Positions 54,990-64,000 of a stretch of DNA of 64,000 nucleotides are shown piece by piece; position 1 is the stretch's first letter, and each line of letters opens with the position of its first letter. This DNA is from Trissonchulus latispiculum (lineage: Eukaryota; Nematoda; Enoplea; Enoplida; Ironidae): the NCBI GenBank assembly GCA_030248195.1, contig JASAND010026287.1, positions 1-64,000 of the forward strand, in the 5' to 3' direction. The notes below the pieces were generated by a model. The model was not told the origin of the DNA. It did no database searches and saw only the letters and a list, made by a program, of their open reading frames with translations. Position numbers and translations under genes: made by a program.

Positions 54990-57900
54990 AACAATGACCA
55001 GTGTCTTCGGGGGCTTGACCACTGGTCAATAGACCACCTAGCCCGTAGCAACCAGTGGTCACTTCCGCCGGGTCTGAAAATATGCTCATTGAAACGAGCG
55101 TAGTCGATTTACTATATATGCCCCCAACCAAAACCCCGAAAAACACTGTTTTAGGGGATTTGACCACTGGTCAATAGGCCACCTAGACCAGTGACCAGTG
55201 GTCACTTCCGTCGGTTCTGAAAATATGCTCATTGAAACGAGCGTAGTCGATTTACTATATATGGCCCCAACCAAAACCCCGAAAAACGCTGTTTTAGGGG
55301 ATTTGACCACTGGTCAATAGGCCACCTAGACCAGTGACCAGAGGTCACTTCCGTCGGGTCTGAAAATATGCTCATTGAAACGAGCGTAGACAATTTACTA
55401 TATATGGCCCCAGGCGCGTAGCCAGGGGGGGGGAATGGGGGGAATTCCCCCCCCCGAAATGGTGTTGCCCCCCAGAAATTTTTTCCTGCCACGTGTATAA
55501 ACGCCTATTTTTCAAAAAATTTTCGCGCCTTCGGCGCGAAATATGCGTATTATACCATTATAATACGTGTTTCGCACTAAAAAATGAGTACAAATTACCC
55601 TATTTAATCTATTTTGACCACCTTCTGCATTATTTAGGTGCATAAACAAGCACTGTGCCTTAAATATTATTGTAATTTCAACGAATGCTCTGTAAAAATT
55701 CCACGAAGGTCGCGAAATAGAAAAATTTCTCAGCTACTGGGGGGCTTCGCCCCCAGACCCCCCGAAAAAATTTTGCATTCCCCCCCCCGAAATTTTTTTC
55801 TGGCTACGCTAGTGTATGGCCCCAACTAAAACCACGGAAAACGCTGTTTTAGGGGATTTGACCACTGGTCAATAGGCCACCTAGACCATAGTGACCAGTG
55901 GTCACTCCCGTCGGGTCTGAAAATATGCTCATTGAAACGAGCGTAGTCGATTTACTATATATGGCCCCAACCAAAACCATGGAAAACGCTGTTTTAGGGG
56001 ATTTGACCACTGGTCAATAGGCCACCTAGACCATAGTGACCAGCGGTCACTTCCGTCGGGTCTGAAGATATGCTCATTGAAACGAGCGTAGACAATTTAC
56101 TATATATGCCCCCAACCAAAACCCCGAAAAACGCTGTTTTAGGGGGTTTGACCACTAGTCAATAGGCCATAGTGACCAGTGGTCACTTCCGTCGGTCCTG
56201 AAAATATGCTCATTGAAACGAGCGTAGTCGATTTACTATATATGCCCCCAACCGAAACCCCGAAAAACGCTGTTTTAGGGGATTTGACCACTGGTCAATA
56301 GGCCACCTAGACCAGTGACCAGTGGTCACTTCCGTCGGTTCTGAAAATATGCTCATTGAAACGAGCGTAGTCGATTTACTATATATGCCCCCAATCAAAA
56401 CCCCGAAAAACGCTGTTTTAGGGGGTTTGAACCACTGGTCAATATGCCACCTAGACCATAGTGACCAGTGGTCACTTCCGTCGGTTCTGAAAATATGCTC
56501 ACTGAAACGAGCGTAGTCAATTTACTATATATGGCCCCGACCATAACCCCGGAAAACGCTGTTTTAGGGGATTTGACCACTGGTCAATAGGCCACCTAGA
56601 CCATAGTGACCAGTGGTCACTTCCGTCGGGTCTGAAAATATGCTCATTGAAACGAGCGTACTCGATTTACTATATATGGCCCCAACCAAAACCACGGAAA
56701 ACGCTGTTTTAGGGAATTTGACCACTGGTCAATAGGCCACCTAGACCATAGTGACCAGTGGTCACTTCCGTCGGGTCTGAAAATATGCTCATTGAAACGA
56801 GCGTAGACAATTTACTATATATGGCCCCAACCAAAACCACGGAAAACGCTGTTTTAGGGAATTTGACCACTGGTCAATAGGCCACCTAGACCATAGTGAC
56901 CAGTGGTCACTTCCGTCGGGTCTGAAAATATGCTCATTGAAACGAGCGTAGACAATTTACTATATATGGCCCCAACCAAAACCACGGAAAACGCTGTTTT
57001 AGGGGATTTGACCACTGGTCAATAGGCCACCTAGACCATAGTGACCAGTGGTCGCTCCCGTCGGGTCTGAAAATATGCTCATTGAAACGAGCGTAGTCGA
57101 TTTACTATATATGGCCCCGACCATAACCCCGGAAAACGCTGTTTTAGGGGATTTGACCACTGGTCATTAGGCCACCTAGACCATAGTGACCAGTGGTCAC
57201 TTCCGTCGGGTCTGAAAATATGCTCATTGAAACGAGCGTACTCGATTTACTATATATGGCCCCAACCAAAACCACGGAAAACGCTGTTTTAGGGAATTTG
57301 ACCACTGGTCAATAGGCCACCTAGACCATAGTGACCAGTGGTCACTTCCGTCGGGTCTGAAAATATGCTCATTGAAACGAGCGTAGAAAATTTACTATAT
57401 ATGGCCCCAACCAAAACCACGGAAAACGCTGTTTTAGGGAATTTGACCACTGGTCAATAGGCCACCTAGACCATAGTGACCAGAGGTCACTTCCGTCGGG
57501 TCTGAAAATATGCTCATTGAAACGAGCGTACTCGATTTACTATATATGGCCCCAACCAAAATCCACGGAAAACGCTGTTTTAGGGGATTTGACCACTGGT
57601 CAATAGGTCACCTAGACCATAGTGACCAGTGGTCACTCCCGTCGGTTCTGAAAATATGCTCATTGAAACGAGCGTAGTCGATTTACTATAAATGGCCCCA
57701 ACCGAAACCCCGGAAAACGCTGTTTTAGGGGGTTAGACCACTGGTCAATAGGCCACCTAGACCATAGTGACCAGTGGTCACTTCCGTCGGTTCTGAAGAT
57801 ATGCTCATTGAAACGAGCGTAGACGATTTACTATATATGCCCCCAACCAAAATCCCGAAAAACGCTGTTTTAGGGGGTATGACAACCGGTCAATAGGCCA

Positions 57901-58310
57901 CCTAGGCCATAGTGACCAGTGGTCACTTTCGTCGGTTCTGAAAATATGCTCATTGAAACGAGCGTAGTCGATTTACTATATATGCCCCCAACCAAAACCC
58001 CGAAAAACGCTGTTTTATGGGGTTTGACCACTGGTCAATAGGCCACCTAGACCATAGTGACCAGTGGTCACTTCCGTCGGTTCTGAAAATATGCTCATTG
58101 AAACGAGCGTAGACGATTTACTATATATGCCCCCAACCAAAATCCCGAAAAACGCTGTTTTAGGGGGTATGACCACCGGTCAATAGGCCACCTAGGCCAT
58201 AGTGACCAGTGGTCACTTTCGTCGGTTCTGAAAATATGCTCATTGAAACGAGCGTAGTCGATTTACTATATATGCCCCCAACCAAAACCCCGAAAAACGC
58301 TGTTTTAGTG
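54990..58310 (-). repeat. 145-bp satellite array, about 20 units
   Basis: GAAACGAGCGTA recurs at 55091, 55234, 55377, 55934, 56079, 56215, 56358, 56504 and then about every 145 bp to 58,245. Each unit carries the perfect palindrome GTGACCAGTGGTCAC and ACCACTGGTC. Early units are 143 bp and one is 136 bp. Confidence 0.97.
55412..55814. mobile_element. GCGTAGCCAGG inverted-repeat element inserted in the satellite array
   Basis: The ends GGCGCGTAGCCAGGGGGG and CTGGCTACGCTAGTG are inverted, with G and C runs inside. The host repeat TATGGCCCCA appears on both sides, giving an apparent 9-10 bp target duplication within a satellite unit. Confidence 0.75.
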
Positions 58311-58637
58311 ACTTTTCCAAACTTTGACCCTAACTTTGACCCTGGGCGAGGTGCCACGGGGCCATGCTGACCAGTGGTCACTTCGGGCGGTTTCGGCAGT
58401 ATGCTCATCGTGTTCAGCGACCCCGATTTACTATATATGGGCACCACCAAATGGCCAAAATAGCCGTTTTTACGGACTTTTCCTTTAAGCTCTTGGCCTG
58501 GAGATTTCGAAAATGTAAACTTTAGCTCTCAACTCCCTACCGTTAATTAGTTATGGCTAATTAACAGTTTCCCTAATCCGCAAAGTGCCTTTATAGCTCA
58601 TATTATGAGGGGCGCTCCGCGCACCCTCATGATATAT

Positions 58638-59399
58638 ACAAGTAATAAAAATGCTCCTCCGGAGCATGAAAAAGTAATATGGGTAGTTGTGAGGTTGTAA
58701 AATCAAGAGAGGACTAGTCTTAAAAATGCTTAATATGGGGCTAGGTTCAAAAAAAGAAGAGGACTAGGTTGTTTTCGAATTAATATGGGCACAGCTTCGC
58801 CGAGCAACCCATATTCGCGGACTGAAAAAGTTATATATTTTTATACGTACCAGTGTTCAGATTTAGTTACGGCACGTAAATAGTATACGACTATGATAAA
58901 CGAGTTTTAGTGGAAGCAAACATTTCTTTCGATAAACTCTTAATATTTATCTACTGAGCGTTTTAACCATTTATAAGAAAAGTATATATTTCAACAATAA
59001 CTTCAGGATCAAGACACTCTCCGACGATCTTCTATTTCTATTCAACCGTTAGCGTTACAATCATAGCTTTGGTTCTTTCTAGTTGCTTGTCGTAGTCCAG
59101 CACAACCAAATTATATATATACTATATAGTTTACGTATATATAACTGCTGGAATTGTACTTATTGACTGACATTAATTGCTTTGTATATGGCAATCGCCA
59201 TGACGAAGCGTGAAAGCCCGCGAATATGGGTTGCTCGGCGAAGCTGTGCCCATATTAATTCGCCCACAACCTAGTCCTCTTCTTTTTTTGAACCTAGCCC
59301 CATATTAAGCATTTTTAAGACTAGTCCTCTCTTGATTTTACAACCTCACAACTACCCATATTACTTTTTCCTGCTCCGGAGGGCATTTTCATTACTTGT
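58638..59399. repeat. Inverted-arm 3' module of element B
   Basis: Arms from ACAAGTAATAAAAATGCTCC to GGGCATTTTCATTACTTGT. It is close to the module of A, including the central CAGTGTTCAGATTTAGTTAC. The right hairpin has lost a few bases. Confidence 0.85.
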
Positions 59400-59499
59400 C
59401 CTTCTGTCATTTTAAAGGTTCCCTTTCCAGCAGTGAGCTGACGCAGATAAGGAGCTTGAAAAATGCAATAGGCAGGGCAAATGTGAGCAAGTGGGCTTT

Positions 59500-60165
59500 C
59501 ATTTTTTTACCAAACATGACTACTTTTGAAGACTTTAATTTTTAACCCACGCCGGCCACCCACCCACAGGTCGGTGGAGCCACTTTTTGTGGCTGGTATA
59601 ATGACTGGCTGTATAATGATCGCCTCGCCAAGGGCTTTCATTTGATGCCAAACTTGACCACTTTTGAAGACTTTCATTTTTGACCCACACCGGACCCACT
59701 GTGGGTAGGGCACCCACCCACAGGTCGGTGGGGCCACTTGTTGGAGGTGGTATAATGACAAAAGTTGATCGCCTCGCCAAGGGCTTTCATTTGATGCCAA
59801 ACTTGACCACATTTGAAGACTTTCATTTTTGACCCACACCGGACTCACTGTGGGTGGGGTACCCACCCACAGGTCGGTGTGGCCACTTTTTGGAGGTGGT
59901 ATAATGACAAAAGTTGATCGCCTCGCCAAGGGCTTTCATTTGACACCAAACTAGACCACTTTTGAAGACTTTCATTTTTGACCCACACCGGACCCACTGT
60001 GGGTGGGCCACCCACCCACAGGCCGCTGGGGCCACTTTTTGTGGGTGGCATAATGACAAAAGTTGATCGCCTCGCCAAGGGCTTTCATTTGATACCAAAC
60101 TTGACCACTTTTGAAGACTTTCATTTTTGACCCACACCGGGCCCACTGTGGGTGGGCGCTGTGGG
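59500..60165 (-). repeat. 149-bp satellite array in element B, about 4 units
   Basis: GACCCACACCGG on the plus strand recurs every 149 bp (near 59,531, 59,680, 59,829, 59,978, 60,127). Same unit as the array in element A. Confidence 0.95.
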
Positions 60166-61118
60166 TCAGGGGTCACATCCACCGACCTCAGCAGTATGCT
60201 CATCGTTTTCAGCGACCCCGATTTACTATATATGGGTACCACCCCAACGCCGAAAAACGCCATTTTTAGTGACTTTTAGGCCATTTCTAGTAAAAGTGGG
60301 ACTTAGAAACTTTTCGCCCAAAACAGGTGAAAAAATGCAAAGTTTGGGCCCATCTCCTGAAAGCTACAGAGCGAAATTAAAAAATCCCCCTCGTTACATT
60401 CCGCGCATAGTCCGAAATATTCAAATAAAATAAACCAAACCGATCTAGCTGCTAGCCTGTGAAAAAAAAGTCGATCACAACCGAAGTGCCAAAATAGCGA
60501 AAGTCCGACTTTGGGGCCTTGGCACAGAGCCAAAATTGGCCAGGTGCCAAAATGACCAAAAAAAGGTTGCATGGGAGGACCCTGCCTACCAACATATAAT
60601 AGTAGTATAGGACCAAAATGCCCATATCGTTCCAACACTGCGCTGACATAAGCACTTCCGAAAAGCGTTATTAACCGAGAAAAAAAAACAAACGCACGGT
60701 AACTCCCGCCTAGTGCAAAATTTCGAAGTTCGGAATTTTAACCAAAAGTATGGTGGTACTTGTAGTACTGCTCGAGTACTTTACGATGGTAACATTTTTA
60801 CCCCTCCCAGACCTCTAATTAGCTGGCACCAGGCCAACGCGGTCTCCAGGGGGCCGCGCAGACGCCTTTATACCCATATTATGTAGGGGCGCTATCGCGC
60901 CCCTACATAATAAATCTATAATAAAATCTAACTCCACTTGATACCGGGCCAAAAACATTTTTCCAGCGGAAAAATCCGGCCCGTGCTCATCTCTAACCCA
61001 GACCCTGTAGAAATATTTTCCACCGGAGATCCGCACTTCCGGCACAAAATCCTAGATCTGCCAGCGGTCCCTCCCCCATGATCCATCCTAGCACATCGAA
61101 AAATCTAATTCTGTCAGT

Positions 61119-62493
61119 ATAGTCAAGCGGGAAAAAACCCACTTTTCAGATTTTTGGCCAGAACTTTTTAATGGTTTGACATATCGAAATGCTGATTATA
61201 CAGGTAGCTAGGCCTAGTCGTAAGCTTTCTTATGAGCTATAGAACACCTCTCTAGGGTGTGCCGTTAGCGAGAAAAATTGTCCCAAACTGGCGGGAAAAA
61301 AACCCAATGCGGGAAAAAACCCATATGCGGGAAAAAAACCCGCCCCAAAAAATTTTTGGCAAGCTGCCAGGAGCATTTCTAACCATTCCAAATGAAAGAG
61401 CAGGTTGTTTTTAGTACAACTGCATCAAAATATATTAGTTTTTGTACTAAAATTGAGGTCATATGGTCATTTGAAAATGTTGTATCTTTAACACATAAAC
61501 ATAGGCAAATTTTGGAAATTTTTTAAAATTGTTTATTTTCGGCAGTTTAAGCATCCTATCGTGTAGAAAACGTGTTTTTCTTGTATTTAGAGCCAAACTA
61601 GACCCATTTTAAGACAAAAATAAGCATTTTTGGTCAAAATTGAAATTTTGGCTTGAAATGGCACCGTGTCCGATTTAGACCCCCTGGACCACTCATAACA
61701 GTACGAACCCAGGTAAAACCTATACCAATTTAATCTATAGGCTCTATTAAACAAATGTATATATGTATGTATATATGTATGTATATATATATATATATCA
61801 TCATGAAGCGCAACAGATACCCTACAGGTACATATAATCCGCTTTGCTCTAAGTCTTTCCAGTAGTTCAGGGTGGCCCGGCAAAGTTTGCCAAATTTCGG
61901 CACTTGGTCGGACCAAAATTTCCAAAAATTTCAAAGTCCTAAAAAATTTTCAGGGAAGCAGTGGGAGCTACCATAATACACCCTCCAGGGTTATTTTGGA
62001 TGCTCTTCAAGATAGGCTATTAAAAACCTAGATAGCTCATACCGGTAAGCCCACACTGGGGGTGGGTTTTTTCCCCGCATTGGCGAGTGGGTTTTTTTCT
62101 GGGCTTATTCTAGTGGGGGGGGGGTGGGGGGGGCCCCCCCACAACCACCCGCCCCCCCCCCCCAAAAAATCGTTCCCCCCCAAAAAAAGTGGGCGCCCCT
62201 TTTGGTACCAAATTTTGCCCTGAAAAAATAGCTCAGAAGGCCAAATTTTCAAAAATTTTCCGGCTTCGCCGGAGATTTTTACTCAATTTTTGCCCTTTTC
62301 AACACTAAATCTACTTATTTTTGCTATGAAAATCAACTTTTATAGTATATGCCAGGAAAATAGCGCTATTTTTAGCATATTTTTCGAAAAATTTTCGCCC
62401 CCCCCCAAAAATTCCTTGCCCCTCGGACCTTTGGGGGGGGCCCCCCCAAGAAAAAATCCCTAGAATAAGCCCAGTTTTTCCCGCCTGACTATA
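61119..62493. mobile_element. Inverted-repeat element ending ATAGTCA, with nested insertion
   Basis: The left end ATAGTCAAGCGGGAAAAAAC and right end GTTTTTCCCGCCTGACTAT are inverted and flanked by TA-rich sequence. Internal GCGGGAAAAAACCC motifs repeat near both ends. The right arm is split by the element at 62,099-62,474. No gene in the centre. Confidence 0.65.
62099..62474 (-). mobile_element. Copy of the CTGGGCTTATTCTAG family nested in the ATAGTCA element
   Basis: Exact ends CTGGGCTTATTCTAG and CTAGAATAAGCCCAG, with TTTTT on both sides. The interior has AGTGGGCGCCCCTTTTGGTA and TTTTCCGGCTTCGCCGGAGA. Removing it rejoins the right arm of the host element. Confidence 0.85.
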
Positions 62494-62625
62494 TATATTC
62501 GAAAAAATTTGGGATATATATATCTGAACTAAGAGTGGTCGAAAACATATATATATACCCGCATTAAACTTAGGACGTTTTGGTGCTTCCAAAGCTTGCA
62601 TTATATACATCAGTTTATAACTCAC

Positions 62626-62718
62626 GTCATGAAATTTGTAGGCACGTATTCCATTCTGAAATTCATCGCCAACTGTCACCGATTTCAGTCTTGCCGTTCC
62701 CGGCTTAGCTCCAGCCAT
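62626..62718 (-). CDS. PLCB: Phospholipase C beta first coding exon
   Basis: Phospholipase C beta hydrolyses PIP2 downstream of heterotrimeric Gq. An ATG at 62,718 opens 31 codons (MAGAKPGTARLKSVTVGDEF, then QNGIRAYKFHD) ending at a strong donor GTGAGT, phase 0. Animal PLC-beta proteins begin with the very similar MAGAQPG followed by about 25 residues to KFVKWDD. The MAGAxPG start and the aromatic KF-D end at the right distance are the basis of the call. No continuation exon was found downstream on this strand; the next PLC-beta-like exon is on the opposite strand at 63,478. Confidence 0.7.
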
Positions 62719-63068
62719 GAAGCATTAATTCTTCGAAGGGAAGAAAATACGTAAATATAAGTGGTACTCAAGGATACGCTACACAATAGGGAAGACAATC
62801 CAGTAAAAATATGTAAATAATCAGCAGACTAAAACCTGCATCAATGCGGCACGTAAACTATCGTCGAGTTGAATAATAGAGAGTTGAATCTTTGATCCAT
62901 CATGAATCGATAATGAAATCGATCACAAATAAGAACCATCCAAATCAGATTATATAATTATATATACTCATTAGATAAAAATGAATAATAATGCGATTTA
63001 ATAAAAACAGTGCACACAGGTTCCATCTGAAATAAAATATACATACGTGTACTCATATACCATACGTA
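62719..63068. other. Region upstream of the PLC-beta first exon
   Basis: AT-rich sequence between the start codon (minus strand) and an element at 63,069. It could hold a 5' UTR or promoter for the minus-strand exon, but no TATA or initiator stands out. Confidence 0.3.
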
Positions 63069-63434
63069 CAGGGTATTTTTTAGGGATTTTTTCCGGGGGG
63101 GGGGGCTTTCCGGGGAAGGGGCCGGGGGGGGGGGGAAGATTTTTTCGCAAAAATGAGCCAAAAAATGGCATTTTTGGCGTATTTTGCATGGTGAAACTCA
63201 AAAAGTGCTCAAAATGCCAGGATTTAAGCTAAAAATAGCTTTTTACGAAAAAATCTCGGGCGAGGCCGGAAAATTTTTGAAAATTGGCCTATTTTTGGCA
63301 AAAATTTGGGCCACCAAAAAATCCCGGGGGTGAGAAGCAAAAATCCCGGGAGGGGCGATTTCGGGGGGAAGGCATTTTCGGGGGGGAGGTCAATTTGGGG
63401 GGGGGCCCGCCCCCCCCCGGTAAAAAATACCCTG
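63069..63434 (+). mobile_element. Copy of the CAGGGTATTTTTTAGGG element family
   Basis: Ends CAGGGTATTTTTTAGGG and GGTAAAAAATACCCTG. G runs lie inside both ends, and a TCTCGGGCGAGGCCGGAAAAT hairpin relic is in the middle. It lies between the two PLC-beta-like exons. Confidence 0.85.
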
Positions 63435-63477
63435 TGCTAATAGTGTTTAATTAATGCTTTTGTTTTTGTAATTTCAG

Positions 63478-63553
63478 GTGGCTGCAGCGGCAGACGGCTA
63501 TTTGGTCCGACTGTATGTTGATCCTGGGGGTCATATACTGTTCTGGACCTCCT
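63478..63553 (+). CDS. PLCB: Phospholipase C beta exon 2-like (start of PH domain)
   Basis: A good acceptor (TTTTTGTAATTTCAG) and a donor GTACGT frame 76 bases. They read VAAAADGYLVRLYVDPGGHI then LFWTS. Animal PLC-beta has the pattern TPIILRTDPQGFFFYWTD right after KWDD, so the match is L-R-x-DP-x-G-x-x-x-x-W. The exon opens in phase 0, exactly what the exon at 62,626-62,718 requires, but it lies on the opposite strand. It is short, so homology is probable rather than certain. Confidence 0.6.
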
Positions 63554-63591
63554 GTACGTATGTACATACATACATCGATATACTGATTCTT

Positions 63592-63971
63592 CTGGGCTTA
63601 TTCTAGGGATTTTTTCTTGGGGGGGGGGGCTCTTTGGGAGGCCCCTCGGGGGGCGAGTCATTTTGGGGGGGGGCGAAAATTTTTCAAAAAACATGCTAAA
63701 AATAGCGCTATTTTTTAGTAACCGCCAAAAAAGTTCGTTTTTAGTGCAAAAATAGTGCTTAAATAGGCAAAAATCTACTAAAAATCTCCGGCGAAGCCGG
63801 AAAATTTTTGAAAATTTGGTCTTCTGAGCGATTTTTTCCGGGCAAAAGTTGGTACCAAAAGGGGCACCCACTTTTTGGTGGGGGCGATTTTGGGGGGGTA
63901 CGATTTTTTGGGGGGGAAGGGTGTTTATGGGGGGGGGGGCCCCGCCCCCCCCCCCAGTAGAATAAGCCCAG
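63592..63971 (+). mobile_element. Copy of the CTGGGCTTATTCTAG family with TTCTT target duplication
   Basis: Ends CTGGGCTTATTCTAG and TAGAATAAGCCCAG, flanked by TTCTT (63587-63591 and 63972-63976). The interior is inverted relative to the copies at 12,533 and 62,099 and contains AAATCTCCGGCGAAGCCGG. Confidence 0.85.
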
Positions 63972-64000
63972 TTCTTGGGGAAGGCTCTTTGGAAGGGGAC

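Larger units (their letters stand above)
54042..58637 (-). mobile_element. Satellite-bearing composite element C (4.6 kb)
   Basis: Read on the minus strand it has an imperfect terminal hairpin (58,601-58,634), a leader (58,310-58,600), a 145-bp array (about 55,000-58,300, interrupted by a 0.4-kb insertion) and an inverted-arm 3' module (54,042-54,909). The leader edge (TATGCTCATCGTGTTCAGCG, GATTTACTATATATGGGC) matches the leader of A and B, and the module ends keep ACAAGTA / TACTTGT preceded by GAAGG. The satellite and arm sequences have otherwise diverged. It directly abuts element B. Confidence 0.65.
58638..60913 (-). mobile_element. Satellite-bearing composite element B (2.3 kb)
   Basis: An inverted relative of element A. 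It has a terminal hairpin (60,879-60,910, 14-bp stem with GGGGCGC/GCGCCCC), a leader with the same CGTCTGCGCGGCC, GGTGCCAGCTAATTAGAGGT and CCATACTTTTGG segments, about 4.3 units of the 149-bp satellite (59,500-60,165), a spacer and the inverted-arm module 58,638-59,399. No coding gene was found. Confidence 0.75.

Noticed and set aside
44794..60913. Spaced direct repeats reminiscent of a CRISPR array
   Set aside because: Units are contiguous 145-149-bp satellites without unique spacers, in a eukaryotic genome.
63437..63871. Minus-strand ORF of 144 codons
   Set aside because: It is antisense to the plus-strand PLC-beta-like exon and to a poly-G element. Its upstream splice signal is poor and the codons come from repeat sequence.

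Overview
The window looks like nuclear DNA of an intron-rich invertebrate animal, not a prokaryote. It holds spliced genes with GT...AG introns, GC-richer exons inside AT-rich introns, and a dense load of inverted-repeat elements and satellites. The gene content (prenylcysteine oxidase, an endostatin collagen, phospholipase C beta) is metazoan. An early-branching animal such as a sponge is possible, but the sequence alone does not prove it.

Layout. From 1 to 10.9 kb there is no gene I can support: a degenerate 60-bp tandem repeat, a 1.17-kb inverted-repeat element, a small foldback element and several poly-G/poly-C elements. At 10,971-14,689 (+) lie the last four exons of a prenylcysteine oxidase gene; its first exon, with the signal peptide, was not found. 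From 14.7 to 24 kb lies a repeat-filled interval between convergent genes, including a 3.2-kb foldback element with other elements nested in it. From 25,257 to 53,484 (-) runs the C-terminal part of a multiplexin (collagen XV/XVIII type) gene. I could place 21 exons in one continuous frame: interrupted Gly-X-Y exons, a trimerisation domain, hinge exons and a complete endostatin domain. Its N-terminal exons are not visible in the window.

Two large insertions sit in collagen introns. One is a young LTR retrotransposon (34,049-39,729, +) with nearly identical 992/993-bp LTRs and one long gag-protease ORF but no reverse transcriptase or integrase. The other is a 3.5-kb composite element carrying a 149-bp satellite array (44,794-48,332). 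Two relatives of that composite element lie head-to-tail on the minus strand at 54,042-60,913. All three share the order terminal hairpin, leader, satellite array, inverted-arm 3' module, although their sequences have diverged. This is my best candidate for an undescribed system; its layout resembles Helentron-derived HINE/DINE/pearl elements.

At the right edge, two exons that look like exons 1 and 2 of a phospholipase C beta gene lie less than 1 kb apart but on opposite strands, with matching splice phase. This suggests a local inversion, an assembly error, or two paralogues.

Base composition follows transcription. The + strand is T-rich over the left part, where the plus-strand gene lies, and A-rich from about 24 kb on, where the collagen gene runs on the minus strand.
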